Shown in pieces: positions 39,122 to 49,404 of a stretch of 64,000 nucleotides of DNA. Source of the stretch: Halomonas alkalicola (GTDB lineage: Bacteria; Pseudomonadota; Gammaproteobacteria; Pseudomonadales; Halomonadaceae); NCBI RefSeq assembly GCF_030704205.1, contig NZ_CP131913.1, positions 1,550,001 to 1,614,000 on the forward strand, in the 5' to 3' direction. How positions within the stretch are numbered: position 1 is the stretch's first letter; each line of letters starts with the position of its first letter. The notes beneath the pieces were generated by a model. The model made no database searches. It was not told where the DNA came from and saw only the letters and a program-made list of their open reading frames with translations. A program made the translations under genes and the position numbers.

Positions 39122-39895
39122 ATGAGCGACCCCTTGCGGATACTCCATCGCGACGAGCACCTGGTGGCCGTGCACAAGCCCTCGGGGCTGCTGGTGCACC
39201 GCACCGCCCTGGCTCGCGGCGAGCGCGAGTTCCTGCTGCAGCGGCTGCGCGACCAGCTCGGCCAGCGGGTCTACCCGGTACATCGGCTCGACCGCCCCAC
39301 CTCCGGGGTGATGGTGCTGGCGCTCTCTCCAGGCGTCGCCACCCGGCTCACCGAGGCCTTCACCGAGCGCCGGGTGGCCAAGCGCTACCTGGCGGTGGTG
39401 CGTGGCATCGGCCCCGAGGCCGAGCGGCTCGAATACCCGCTGCGCGAGGAGGACGGCAGCCGTCCCAAGGCCGAGATGCCCGCCCTGGAGGCGGTGACCG
39501 ATATCCGCCGCCTGGACAGCGTGGAGCTGCCGGTGCAGGTGGACCGCTACCCGAGCAGCCGCTATTCGCTGATGGAGGCGCGCCCGCTGACCGGGCGCCG
39601 TCACCAGATCCGCCGCCACCTGTCGCAGCGGGGCTATCCGATCATCGGCGACGCCAAGCACGGCAAGGGCAACCACAACCGCTTCTTCGCCGAGCACCTC
39701 GACGCCCCGCGCCTGCTGCTGGCCGCCACCGAGCTTTCCTTCGTGCACCCGGTCACCGGGCAGCCGCTGCGCCTGACCTGCGCCCTGGATGCCACCATGA
39801 GCGCGCTCTTCCGGCGCTTCGGCTGGGCCGGCCACCTGCCGGTGGACGCCGTGGACGCTACCCGCACGCCCCTCCAACCCGCCACCATCGACTGA
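39122..39895 (+). CDS. truC: tRNA pseudouridine(65) synthase
   Basis: A 257-residue RluA-family synthase. The catalytic aspartate lies in YPVHRLDRPTSGVMV near residue 58, and LTGRRHQIRRHLSQRGYPIIG and GDAKHGKGNHNRFF follow; the last is diagnostic of TruC. It isomerises U65 in tRNA. ATG 39122 (MSDPLRILHRDEHL) matches the family N-terminus. It precedes tcdA with a 12-bp gap, so two tRNA-modification genes are paired. Confidence 0.95.
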   Translation: MSDPLRILHRDEHLVAVHKPSGLLVHRTALARGEREFLLQRLRDQLGQRVYPVHRLDRPTSGVMVLALSPGVATRLTEAFTERRVAKRYLAVVRGIGPEAERLEYPLREEDGSRPKAEMPALEAVTDIRRLDSVELPVQVDRYPSSRYSLMEARPLTGRRHQIRRHLSQRGYPIIGDAKHGKGNHNRFFAEHLDAPRLLLAATELSFVHPVTGQPLRLTCALDATMSALFRRFGWAGHLPVDAVDATRTPLQPATID

Positions 39896-39907
39896 CCCAT
39901 ACCTGCC

Positions 39908-40753
39908 ATGACCGACCTGCCCTTCTCCTCCCCCGCCGTTGTTCCCCAGGAGAGCGTCGATACCGACGACCACGACCTGCGCTTCGGGGGGATCCGCCGC
40001 CTCTACGGCAGCCGCGCCGTCGAGCGCTTCCGCAGCGCCCACGTGGTGGTGGTGGGCGTCGGCGGCGTGGGCAGCTGGACAGTGGAGGCGCTGGCCCGCT
40101 CCGGCATCGGCAAGCTGACCCTGATCGACCTGGACGACGTCTGCGTCTCCAACGTCAATCGCCAGCTCCACGCCCTGGACGGCACCGTGGGCCGCCCCAA
40201 GGTGGAGGTGCTGGCCGAGCGCTGCCGGGCCATCCAGCCCGGCATCGAGGTGGTGGAGGAGATCGCCTTCGTCACCCCCACCAACCTCGCCGAGCGGATC
40301 CCCGAGGACGCCGACCACCTGGTGGACGCCATCGACAGCGTGGTGCCCAAGGCAGCGCTGATCAACTGGTGCAAGCGGCGCAAGCTGCCAATCACCGTGA
40401 CCGGCGCCGCCGGGGGGCAGACCGACCCCACCCGCATCCGGGTGGCGGACCTGGCCCGCACCGAGCACGACCCACTGCTGGCCAAGGTGCGCGCGCGCCT
40501 GCGGCGCGACTTCGGTTTCTCGCGTAACCCGAAGCGACGCTTCTCGGTGGAGTGCGTCTACTCTGATGAACAGCTGGTCTACCCGAGCGCCGACGGCGAG
40601 GTGTGCCTGCAGAAGCCGGGCAGCGGCGAGTCGACGCGGCTCGACTGCGCCTCGGGCTTCGGCGCCGCCACCTTTGTCACCGGCAGCTTCGGCTTCGTGG
40701 CCGCCTCCCGAGTGCTCGCCCGCCTGGCCCGCAGCGCCCAGGCCTCTCCCTGA
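39908..40753 (+). CDS. tcdA: tRNA threonylcarbamoyladenosine dehydratase
   Basis: TcdA (CsdL) cyclises t6A to ct6A in an ATP-dependent step. The 281-residue E1-like protein has the nucleotide fold VVVGVGGVGSWTVEALARSGIGKLTLID at ~42-70, NVNRQLHAL, and DAIDSVVPKAALINW. A cysteine occurs at CVYSDEQ as in CsdL-type members. It complements tsaC at 3794, since t6A is its substrate. Start ATG 39908. Confidence 0.95.
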   Translation: MTDLPFSSPAVVPQESVDTDDHDLRFGGIRRLYGSRAVERFRSAHVVVVGVGGVGSWTVEALARSGIGKLTLIDLDDVCVSNVNRQLHALDGTVGRPKVEVLAERCRAIQPGIEVVEEIAFVTPTNLAERIPEDADHLVDAIDSVVPKAALINWCKRRKLPITVTGAAGGQTDPTRIRVADLARTEHDPLLAKVRARLRRDFGFSRNPKRRFSVECVYSDEQLVYPSADGEVCLQKPGSGESTRLDCASGFGAATFVTGSFGFVAASRVLARLARSAQASP

Positions 40754-40778
40754 CCCACCCCCTCCAGGAGTCTTCGCC

Positions 40779-41003
40779 ATGTCACGCCCGCTTCCCGTCC
40801 CCGGCATCTATGCCCACTACAAGGGCAACCGCTACGAGGTTCTGGGCCTTGCCCATCACAGCGAGACCGAGGAGCCCCTGGTGGTCTATCGCGCCCTCTA
40901 CGGCGACTACGGCCTCTGGGTGAGGCCCCTGGCGATGTTCACCGAAACGGTGGAGGTCCAGGGCGAACCGGTGCCGCGCTTCGAGCTCGAAAAGGCGTTC
41001 TGA
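40779..41003 (+). CDS. DUF1653 family protein
   Basis: A 74-residue protein, full length for DUF1653: PVPGIYAHYKGNRYEVLGLAHHSETEEPLVVYRALYGDYGLWVRPLAMFTE contains the conserved YxHYKG and YR.LYG.. motifs. The function is unknown. A CCAGGAG site lies before ATG 40779. It lies 25 bp after tcdA and likely shares its transcript. Confidence 0.9.
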   Translation: MSRPLPVPGIYAHYKGNRYEVLGLAHHSETEEPLVVYRALYGDYGLWVRPLAMFTETVEVQGEPVPRFELEKAF

Positions 41004-41009
41004 GGCCGA

Positions 41010-41777
41010 CTACCTCTGCCCGCGGTGGGCCCACGCCGTCATCCGTTTTTCGAGCAGCGCAAAGAGCTCGTACATCACCATGGCCATGGCGCTGATCACG
41101 ATCAGCCCGGCAAAGACCAGCGACATGCGCATCTGGGAGCCGGCGCTCATCATCAGGTAGCCGATGCCCTGGTTAGAGGCCACCGTCTCCGACACCACGG
41201 TGCCCACGAAGGCGAGCGTGATGGCGATCTTCAGCGAGGCGAAGAAGTAGGGCAGCGAGCGCGGCAGCCCCACCTTGAGCAGCACGTCCAGGCGCCGCGC
41301 CCCCAGCACCCGCAGCACGTCCTCCATCTCCGGCTCCAGGGTGGCGAGCCCGGTGGCCACATTGACCACGATGGGGAAGAAGCAGATCAGGAAGGCGGTG
41401 AGGATCGCCGGCACCGAGCCGATGCCGAACCACACCACCAGGATCGGCACGAAGGCCACCTTGGGAATGGCGTTGAAGCCCACCAGCAGTGGGTAGCAGG
41501 CGTGGTAGAGGAAGCGCGAGGAGCCGATGATGAAGCCCAGCAGCAGGCCCACCGCCACCCCCAGGCCGAAGCCCGCCATGGTAGTCCAGAAGGTCTGCCA
41601 GGAGTGCACCCCGATGGGGCCGGCGAAGGTGACCAGGGCCTGAGCGGTGGCCGAGGCGCTGGGGAAGATGAAGGGCGGCACGTTGAAGAGCCTGACCGTG
41701 GCTTCCCAGATCAGGATCAGCGCCAGCACGGCGATCCAGGGGGCCAGGCGTTCGAGCAGCCGATTGTGCTTGGACAT
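41010..41777 (-). CDS. ABC transporter permease (SsuC/TauC/ThiX type)
   Basis: A 255-residue inner-membrane permease with six helices. The EAA-like loop (LRVLGARRLDVLLKVGLPRSLPYFFASLKIAITLAFVGTVVSE) is typical of NMT1/THI5-linked importers for sulfonates, nitrate, pyrimidines or thiamine precursors. It is the third gene of a minus-strand operon with an ATPase and a binding protein. Start ATG complementary to 41775-41777. Confidence 0.93.
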   Translation of the reverse strand: MSKHNRLLERLAPWIAVLALILIWEATVRLFNVPPFIFPSASATAQALVTFAGPIGVHSWQTFWTTMAGFGLGVAVGLLLGFIIGSSRFLYHACYPLLVGFNAIPKVAFVPILVVWFGIGSVPAILTAFLICFFPIVVNVATGLATLEPEMEDVLRVLGARRLDVLLKVGLPRSLPYFFASLKIAITLAFVGTVVSETVASNQGIGYLMMSAGSQMRMSLVFAGLIVISAMAMVMYELFALLEKRMTAWAHRGQR

Positions 41778-41786
41778 GGGGACTCC

Positions 41787-42614
41787 TCAGCTGCCGCGGA
41801 TCGTGCCGATCCGCGCGCGCAGTTCCTGCACCAGGCCGGTGAAGGCGGGTTCGAAGGTCATTTCCAGCGATCGCGGGCGCGGGAAGTCGATCTGGCGCCG
41901 CTCCAGGATGCGCCCGGGACGGCGGCTCATGACGTAGACGGTGTCGGCCAGGAAGGCCGCCTCGCGCAGGTCGTGGGTGACCAGCACCACCGTGAAGCGC
42001 TGCGCCTCCCAGAGGTCGCGCAGCACGCACCAGAGCTCCTCCCGGGTGAAGGCGTCCAGCGCCCCGAAGGGCTCGTCGAGCATCAGCAGCCGCGGTCGAT
42101 GGATCAGGGCGCGGCAGATGGAGGCGCGCTGCTGCATCCCGCCGGAGAGCTGCCAGGGGTACTGCTCCTCGTAGCCCTCGAGCCCCACGGTGCGCAAAAG
42201 CTCCCGGGCCCAGCCCTCGAACTCGGCCCGGCGCTTGCGGAACTGGGCGCGGTAGGGCTTGACGATCTCCAGGGGCAGCAGCACGTTGTCCAGGGTGGTG
42301 CGCCAGGGCAGCAGGTTGGCGCTCTGGAAGGCCATGCCGCAGATCTTCAGCGGCCCGCCCACCGGCTGGCCATCGACCCGCACGCTCCCCGCGGTGGGGG
42401 CGTGCAGGCCGGTGCAGAGCTTCATGAAGGTGGACTTGCCGCAGCCCGAGGGGCCCACGAAGGCGACGAACTCCCCCTCCTCGATGGTCAGCGACACCTC
42501 CTCGATGGCGTTGCCCGTCTCGTCATAGGCCAGGCTGACCTGGTCGAAGGCCACGAAGGGGGCCGCCCCGGCGCGCGTAGCGCCCTCCGGGGTCAGGGTG
42601 GCGGGTGCCGTCAT
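41787..42614 (-). CDS. ABC transporter ATPase (SsuB/TauB/ThiZ type)
   Basis: A 275-residue ATPase: Walker [15 protein letters not shown]-loop AFQSANLLPWRTTL, signature LSGGMQQRASICRAL, Walker B LLMLDEPFGALD, switch VTHDLREAAFLADT. It begins 2 bp after the binding-protein gene stop and precedes the permease by 9 bp, so the three genes form one operon. The closest functional group is the nitrate/sulfonate/pyrimidine importer family. Confidence 0.93.
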   Translation of the reverse strand: MTAPATLTPEGATRAGAAPFVAFDQVSLAYDETGNAIEEVSLTIEEGEFVAFVGPSGCGKSTFMKLCTGLHAPTAGSVRVDGQPVGGPLKICGMAFQSANLLPWRTTLDNVLLPLEIVKPYRAQFRKRRAEFEGWARELLRTVGLEGYEEQYPWQLSGGMQQRASICRALIHRPRLLMLDEPFGALDAFTREELWCVLRDLWEAQRFTVVLVTHDLREAAFLADTVYVMSRRPGRILERRQIDFPRPRSLEMTFEPAFTGLVQELRARIGTIRGS

Positions 42615-42616
42615 GC

Positions 42617-43675
42617 TCAGTCTCCCTGCGCCGGGAAGATCATCCGCGCCTCCTCCGCGGGGAGGTAGCGGGAGGTGAAGACCCGCTCCGTCGCCGGCAC
42701 CTCGGGCAGGTCGTAGGCGTCGGCCACCAGCTGGATAGCGTTGGCCAGACGCGCCTCGTCCACCGCGCCGGCCCCGTGGGCGCGGGCATCCGGGGTGTCG
42801 ATCACGCTCTCGATGGCGAGCTTGAGGCGGCGCGTCTCCAGCTCCACGTCGATCAGACCGTCCCGGGCCAGCACGTAGTCGATGGCCCCCTCGGGGTCGG
42901 CCAGGGTCTCGGCCAGGGCCCGGTTGAAGGCGCGCAGGAAGCCCTCCACCGCCTCAGGGTTGGCCTCGGCGAAGGCCTCGCTTGCAATGATGGCGTTGCC
43001 GTAGAGCGGCACCCCATACTCCGGGAAGGGCAGGATGGTCAGCTCCTCCTCGCCCATGCCGCGCCCTTCAAGGTTGAGCAGGCTGGTGAAGTAGAAGCCG
43101 GTGATGGCGTCCACGTCGCCGCGCACCAGCAGGGTCTCGCGCAGGGTCGGGTCGACGTTCTGCCACTCGACGCCGTCGGCGTCGAGGTCATTGGCGGCGG
43201 CGAAGATTCCCCAGGCGCGGTAGCCGGTGTCGAAGGCGGGCGCGGCCAGCGACTTGCCGACCAGGTCGGCGGGGGACTCGATGCCGCGATCCTTGCGGGC
43301 GAAGACCGCCGCCGGGGAGCCGTCATAGACCACGTAGACCCCCTGAATGCCGGGGCCGTCGGGGTTCTCGGCCAGGAACTCCACCAGGGCGTTGAGATCG
43401 CCGAAGCCCATCTCGTAGGCCCCGGAGGCGACCCGGTTGATGGCGCCGGCGGAACCGCTGCCGGAGTCGACCTGGACGTCGAGCCCCTCCTCGGCGAAGT
43501 AGCCGCGCTCCACGGCCATCAGGAAGGGGGCCGAGGGGCCCTCGAAGCGCCAGTCGAGCTGGAAGCGGATGCGGGTCTCGTCGGCCAGGGTGGCACTGGA
43601 GAGGGTGGCGCCGGCCAGCAGCAGGCCCATCATGCCGAGCGGCAGCCCGGCCCTGGAGAGGAGGTGACGACTCAT
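42617..43675 (-). CDS. NMT1/THI5-like periplasmic binding protein
   Basis: A 352-residue exported protein: a signal peptide ends near SSATLA-DE, then RFQLDWRFEGPSAPFLMAVERGYFAEEGLDVQV, the characteristic NMT1/THI5-like N-terminus (PF09084). The family binds pyrimidines, sulfonates or nitrate-like ligands. No TPP riboswitch is seen upstream, so thiamine-precursor uptake is not especially supported; a RutR-like operator upstream favours a pyrimidine ligand, by inference. The start at 43675 follows GAGGGCAACTTC. First gene of the operon. Confidence 0.9.
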   Translation of the reverse strand: MSRHLLSRAGLPLGMMGLLLAGATLSSATLADETRIRFQLDWRFEGPSAPFLMAVERGYFAEEGLDVQVDSGSGSAGAINRVASGAYEMGFGDLNALVEFLAENPDGPGIQGVYVVYDGSPAAVFARKDRGIESPADLVGKSLAAPAFDTGYRAWGIFAAANDLDADGVEWQNVDPTLRETLLVRGDVDAITGFYFTSLLNLEGRGMGEEELTILPFPEYGVPLYGNAIIASEAFAEANPEAVEGFLRAFNRALAETLADPEGAIDYVLARDGLIDVELETRRLKLAIESVIDTPDARAHGAGAVDEARLANAIQLVADAYDLPEVPATERVFTSRYLPAEEARMIFPAQGD

Positions 43676-43772
43676 GAAGTTGCCCTCGCGCGGATCGTGT
43701 TGTGGTCCACCGACCTGAAGGGTGGTGGCATTGTTCTTCTTTGCTTTGCAGGAAGCCTGCCAGGTTGACGGC

Positions 43773-43788
43773 CTGACCTGTCGGTCAA
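43773..43788 (-). promoter_or_regulatory. RutR-like TetR-family operator
   Basis: CTGACC-TGTC-GGTCAA is a 16-bp near-perfect palindrome about 100 bp upstream of the binding-protein start. RutR, a TetR-type regulator of pyrimidine use, recognises TTGACCANNTGGTCAA; this site keeps the GACC/GGTC core and 4-base spacer but not the inner A/T. No TetR gene is in the window. The rest of 43676-43978 holds no gene, only this site and the terminator below. Confidence 0.5.
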
Positions 43789-43914
43789 GGCAGGCGCGCC
43801 ATGGCAGGGCATCCCCGCCGCCGGCACCAGCACCATGACGGCGCACTGCCCCACGCCACGGCGGGGGCTATGCACCAGCGTAGAACATCGCGTCGCTCAG
43901 GAGGGGGGCTGCCC

Positions 43915-43947
43915 AAAAACGCCACCGGCGCCACGAGGGCGCCGGTG
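43915..43947 (-). terminator. Rho-independent terminator after bacterioferritin
   Basis: CACCGGCGCC (43923-43932) pairs perfectly with GGCGCCGGTG (43938-43947) around ACGAG. The A-run at 43915-43919 gives five U residues on the minus strand. It lies 32 bp after the bfr stop. Confidence 0.9.
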
Positions 43948-43978
43948 AGGGGAAGCAGACAGAAGGAGGGAAGGCGAG

Positions 43979-44461
43979 TTACTCCTCGCCGGCCATCTGC
44001 ATCTGCTTGAGCATGTAGTTCTCGATGCCGACCTTGTCGATCAGGCCGAGCTCGGTCTCGATATGGTCGATGTGATCTTCCTCGTCGGCGAGGATGTCAC
44101 GGAAGAGGTCGCGGCTGACGTAGTCCTTGACCTGCTCGCAGTAGGTGATCGCCTCGATGTAGTCGGCGCGCCCCTCGTGCTCGATCTTGAGGTCGCACTC
44201 CAGCATCTCACGGACGTTCTGGCCGATATTGAGCTTGCCGAGGTCCTGCAGGTTGGGGATACCCTCGAGGAAGAGGATGCGCTCGATCAGCTTGTCGGCG
44301 TGCTGCATCTCCTCGATGGACTCGTCGTACTCCCACTTGGCCAGCTTCTGCAGGCCCCAATCCTTGTACATCTTGGCATGCAGGAAGTACTGGTTGATCG
44401 CCACCAGCTCGTTGCCCAGCGCCTTGTTGAGATGCTCGATGACCTTGCTGTCGCCTTTCAT
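43979..44461 (-). CDS. bfr: Bacterioferritin
   Basis: A 160-residue haem-containing ferritin that oxidises and stores iron in a 24-mer. The haem ligand Met52 is in [14 protein letters not shown]; dinuclear ferroxidase ligands are Glu18, Glu51, His54, Glu94, Glu127 and His130 ([11 protein letters not shown]). All appear present, so it is a catalytic haem-binding subunit. It lies downstream of bfd in the same direction with 155 bp between, and ends at a terminator. Confidence 0.97.
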   Translation of the reverse strand: MKGDSKVIEHLNKALGNELVAINQYFLHAKMYKDWGLQKLAKWEYDESIEEMQHADKLIERILFLEGIPNLQDLGKLNIGQNVREMLECDLKIEHEGRADYIEAITYCEQVKDYVSRDLFRDILADEEDHIDHIETELGLIDKVGIENYMLKQMQMAGEE

Positions 44462-44616
44462 GGATTCACCTTGTGGCTGTCGTCAGGGAAATGTGACTGC
44501 AGCTTGGCATGCCAGGGGCGACATTGCCAGGCGCTGCTTGCCAGTCTAGCGAATTCTGGCGAAAAACCAATGAAATCAAGAGGATGATAACGAAAGCGAG
44601 AATGATCTCGATTCCG

Positions 44617-44823
44617 TCAGACAGCGTAGGCAAGGTCCTCGGCACCCACCATCAGCTCGGCCTTCACCGCCTCGCGGGTGATGACCTTGCCCTGGCAGGC
44701 GCACTTGCCGCACTGGGTGCCGCAGCCCGTCTCGCGCTGGACGTCGCGCCAGCTGCGGGCGCCGTCCTCGACGGTCTGGCGGATCTGGTGGTCGGAGACC
44801 CCCTTGCAGAGACATACGTACAT
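44617..44823 (-). CDS. bfd: Bacterioferritin-associated ferredoxin
   Basis: A 68-residue [2Fe-2S] protein that reduces bacterioferritin core iron for release. Four ligand cysteines are visible: MYVCLCKGVSD (two) and GCGTQCGKCAC. The start MYVCLC (ATG complementary to 44821-44823) is preceded by GAGGTGATGTCG; an ATG two codons upstream is an alternative. A Fur-like site lies 30 bp upstream, consistent with induction in iron starvation. Confidence 0.95.
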   Translation of the reverse strand: MYVCLCKGVSDHQIRQTVEDGARSWRDVQRETGCGTQCGKCACQGKVITREAVKAELMVGAEDLAYAV

Positions 44824-44852
44824 CGACATCACCTCGCTGACGACTGCGGAGG

Positions 44853-44871
44853 TAAATGTAAATGATTCGCA
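44853..44871 (-). promoter_or_regulatory. Fur box upstream of bfd
   Basis: On the minus strand the site reads TGCGAATCATTTACATTTA, close to the Fur pattern GATAATGATAATCATTATC and to the GCGAATNATT type common in gammaproteobacteria. It is 30 bp before the bfd start, where repression by Fe-Fur would be expected. Confidence 0.65.
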
Positions 44872-44934
44872 TAGCCCCCTGCAAGCGGGAATCGACAAAT
44901 GTCTGATCCGGATCAACCCCGCGCGGCTCGCCCC

Positions 44935-45411
44935 CTACTTCGCCGGCTTGGGCAGTGCCACCACCCGGGTGCCCGAGGCGATATCGGACCAGCTGCGCCG
45001 CTCGGCATCGAACAGGATCCACAGGTAGCCGAGGCCGAAGGCGGCGATCGAGAGGCAGGCCACCACGAAGCGCACCGCCGCCTGGGCCAGGGTGATGGAG
45101 CGGCCGTCAGGGGTCTGCACCCGCAGCCGCCAGGCCTGCATGCCGAGCGTCACGCCGCCGCGGGTCCAGAAGAAGGCGAAGAAGGCAAAGGCCGAGAGCA
45201 GCAGCAGCAGCTGCAGCGACAGCACCCAGAACGGCCCGTCCCCCACCCGCTCGGCAGAGATCCCCAGCAGCTGGCGTCCGATCGTCAGGTGCAGGCCGGC
45301 CACCAGGATCCAGATGGCGGCCACCAGGAAGCTGTCGTAGACCATGGCGCCCAGCCGGCGGGCGAACCCCGCCGGCCAGACATCGTCGAGATTGCCGAAA
45401 CGTCGTTGCAT
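44935..45411 (-). CDS. RDD-family membrane protein
   Basis: A 158-residue protein with three to four membrane segments. The RDD motif region is GFARRLGAMVYDSFLVAAIWILV (conserved Arg and Asp), followed by TRGGVTLGMQAWRLRVQTPDGRSITLAQAAVRFVV. RDD proteins are poorly defined; some members of halophiles are Na+/H+ antiporters, but that is not shown here. The start at 45411 (MQRRFGNLDDVW) follows GGAACTTCC. It follows lptG on the same strand. Confidence 0.88.
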   Translation of the reverse strand: MQRRFGNLDDVWPAGFARRLGAMVYDSFLVAAIWILVAGLHLTIGRQLLGISAERVGDGPFWVLSLQLLLLLSAFAFFAFFWTRGGVTLGMQAWRLRVQTPDGRSITLAQAAVRFVVACLSIAAFGLGYLWILFDAERRSWSDIASGTRVVALPKPAK

Positions 45412-45424
45412 GGAAGTTCCTTGC

Positions 45425-46489
45425 TCAGGCGGTGCGCCGCAGGAGGTAGAGCCCCACGGCGGCACAGATCAGGGTGGGCGCCAGCACGGCCCAGGCGGGC
45501 GAGAAGCCGAACACCATGGAGGCCGGCGCCAACAGGTCCTGCAGGTATTTGAAGACCAGGCCGGTGACCACCCCATAGAAGACCCGGGGCCCCGCCGCCA
45601 CGGTGCGCAGCGGGCCGAACACGAAGGAGGCGGCCACCAGCACCAGGGAGCCCATGGTCAAGGGCATCAGCATTTTCTGCCAGAAGTGCAGCAGCGGCTG
45701 GGTGGCCGCCTGCCCCTGGGCCTGCAGGTAGCGGGCATAGGCCCAGAGCTCGCTGGGCGCCTGGCTGTTGATGGGGCGCAGCAGGCGGTTGAGCTGCTCC
45801 GGCGTGAGGCTGGTCTCCCAGGGCAGGGTCTCGTGCTGCTGCGCCTCGGTGTACTCGTCATGGAAGCGGGTGATCTCCACCTCCTCCAGCCGCCAGCTGC
45901 CGTCGCGCCAGGCGGCGCGCTCGGCGCTGGCGGCCTCCACCAGGCGCTCCCCCTCGAAGCGGTAGCGGGTCAGGTCGAGCACGGTGTCATCGGCGCGGAT
46001 GGCGCCGAAGCGGTAGAAGCTGTCACCCTCGCGCTGCCAGCCGCCGCGCTCGGTGACCACGGCGCCGGCCCCCTGGATGCGCTCCAGGCGCCAGGCATTG
46101 GCGAACTGCTCGGTGCGCGGCGCCACGTACTCGGCGACCAGCAGCACGGCAACGATCACCAGGATGATCGGCTTCATCGCCCCCCACAGGATGCGGGTCA
46201 GCGAGCGCCCGGCGGCGCGCATCACGGTGAGCTCATTGCTCGAGGCCATGCTGCCCAGCCCGATCAGCGCGCCGATCAGCACCCCCACCGGCGCATACTG
46301 GTAGAAGCGCCAGGGCAGGCGCATCCCCAGGTAGAGCAGCACCTGGAAGGCGCCATAGTCGCCCTCCACGTCGTCCAGGTCGTTGATGTAGGTGATCACG
46401 AGGTCGAGGCCCAGCAGCACCACCTGCACCACGATGATGGCCCCCAGCACGTTGCGCGCCAGGTAGCGGTCGAAGCGATCGGCAATCAT
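45425..46489 (-). CDS. lptG: LPS export ABC permease LptG
   Basis: A 354-residue inner-membrane subunit of the LptB2FGC lipopolysaccharide extractor. Six helices enclose a large periplasmic beta-jellyroll (~130-260). MIADRFDRYLARNVLGAI and the cytoplasmic loop SSNELTVMRAAGRS match LptG. ATG overlaps the lptF stop by 4 bp (ATGA). The pair is divergent from pepA as in other gammaproteobacteria. Confidence 0.95.
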   Translation of the reverse strand: MIADRFDRYLARNVLGAIIVVQVVLLGLDLVITYINDLDDVEGDYGAFQVLLYLGMRLPWRFYQYAPVGVLIGALIGLGSMASSNELTVMRAAGRSLTRILWGAMKPIILVIVAVLLVAEYVAPRTEQFANAWRLERIQGAGAVVTERGGWQREGDSFYRFGAIRADDTVLDLTRYRFEGERLVEAASAERAAWRDGSWRLEEVEITRFHDEYTEAQQHETLPWETSLTPEQLNRLLRPINSQAPSELWAYARYLQAQGQAATQPLLHFWQKMLMPLTMGSLVLVAASFVFGPLRTVAAGPRVFYGVVTGLVFKYLQDLLAPASMVFGFSPAWAVLAPTLICAAVGLYLLRRTA

Positions 46490-47568
46490 CCGCTCATCCC
46501 CTTGCGTTGGGCGCGCATCATCATCACCAGGCCCAGGGCCAGGAAGGCGCCGTGGATCGGCCACATGCCCACCACGGCCGGCAGGGCGCCGCGGCCGATG
46601 GCATCCAGCGCCGCCAGCAGCAGGCTCAGGTAGGCCACGTGCAGGAAGATCGCCGGCAGCAGCTTGGCGAAGCGCCCCTGGCGCGGATTGACCCGGGAGA
46701 GCGGCATCGCCAGCAGGGTCAGGATGAAGACCATCAGCGGCAGCCCCAGGCGCCACTGCAGCTGGGCCTGGGCGCGGGTCGAGTCGTCGCCGAACAGCGC
46801 CGCGGTGGTGGCGTACTCGGGGGCGTCGAGCTCGCGCATGCCGTCGGCCTGGGAGAGGCGCACCGCGTAGGTGTCGAACTCGAGACGTTCCGCCTCGAAG
46901 CGCCCCGGATCGACGCTGTAGCGCTCGCCATCGGCCAGCACCAGGAAGCGGCTGCCGGTCTCGGGATCGAGGGTCTGGTAGCCCCCCTCCGCGCGAGTCA
47001 CCGCCGTCTCCGGGGTGCCGTCCCGGCGCCGCTGGCGCTCGCTGATGAAGACGCCGCGCATCTCGCTGCCGTCGGCGCTGAGGCCCTCCATGTAGGCGGT
47101 GCGGCCGCTGCCGAACTCCTGGAAGCGCCCCGGCGCCAGGGCCGAGAAGTCGATGCGGCTGCGCTGCTCCTCGAGCATCACGGCGTTGTGCAGGGCGCCG
47201 GGCGGGGTCAGCCACAGGCTGCACAGCCCCACCAGGATCGCCACCAGGGTGGCCGGCACCAGGCTCACCTTGAGCAGCTTGTTGGGGCTGGTGCCACAGG
47301 CCACCAGCACGGTGATCTCGCTGTTGAGGTAGAGCTGGCCGTAGGCGAGCAGGATGCCCAGAAAGAAGGCCAGCGGCAGGATCAGCTCGAGGAAGCCCGG
47401 CAGGTGGAACAGCATCAGGGTGCCGAGGATGCTCGCCGGGATGCCCCCCTCGGCGGCGTCGGCGAAGTAGCGGATGAAGCGACTGCCCATGATCACCAGC
47501 AGCAGCACGCCGGCGACGGCGGCCATGGTCAGCAGGATCTCGCGGGTCAGATAACGGAAGATGATCAT
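46486..47568 (-). CDS. lptF: LPS export ABC permease LptF
   Basis: A 360-residue partner of LptG. MIIFRYLTREILLTMAAVAGVLLLVIMGSRFIRYF at the start, YLNSEITVLVACGTSPNKLLKVSLV (coupling helix), a periplasmic jellyroll, and C-terminal helices (LGLPLMVFILTLLAMPLSRVNPRQGRFAKLLPAI) are typical. The start at 47568 was chosen by the conserved MIIFRYL N-terminus. It is divergent from pepA with about 150 bp between starts. Confidence 0.96.
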   Translation of the reverse strand: MIIFRYLTREILLTMAAVAGVLLLVIMGSRFIRYFADAAEGGIPASILGTLMLFHLPGFLELILPLAFFLGILLAYGQLYLNSEITVLVACGTSPNKLLKVSLVPATLVAILVGLCSLWLTPPGALHNAVMLEEQRSRIDFSALAPGRFQEFGSGRTAYMEGLSADGSEMRGVFISERQRRRDGTPETAVTRAEGGYQTLDPETGSRFLVLADGERYSVDPGRFEAERLEFDTYAVRLSQADGMRELDAPEYATTAALFGDDSTRAQAQLQWRLGLPLMVFILTLLAMPLSRVNPRQGRFAKLLPAIFLHVAYLSLLLAALDAIGRGALPAVVGMWPIHGAFLALGLVMMMRAQRKGMSG

Positions 47569-47718
47569 GCGGCGTCTGCCATGCAATGGGGCCATGCCTT
47601 GGGTACACTGGGACGGCACGGCGACGTGCCGGCATTATCCAGAATCCCCCAGCAGTTGTAACCCTAGCGCTTGCAACCCCCGACGCCTGCAACCAACACG
47701 CTTGTCTGTGGAGACGCC

Positions 47719-49239
<1,521 letters not shown>

Positions 49240-49325
49240 GTGGAAACCAAGGTGGAATAGCGGCGCGGGCTTGCGTTTTTTCCGCGTCGCCTTTCTCATG
49301 TGGGACTGACGATAAATCCACGACC

Positions 49326-49347
49326 CGGGCCGGCTCTCGCCGGCCCG
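49326..49347 (+). terminator. Hairpin after pepA
   Basis: CGGGCCGGC (49326-49334) pairs perfectly with GCCGGCCCG (49339-49347) around TCTC, about 85 bp after the pepA stop and 58 bp before the ilvE start. There is no U-tract, so it may be a weak or factor-dependent terminator. Confidence 0.5.
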
Positions 49348-49404
49348 AGCTTCCAGTATCACCCCGGGGCTGGCACGCCCCGGGCGTAGCGGAGACCCCT
49401 TGCC

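Noticed and set aside
42617..43800. Thiamine-precursor transporter with a TPP riboswitch
   Set aside because: The upstream region lacks the conserved thi-box sequences (CUGAGA, ACCUGA context), so no riboswitch is called.
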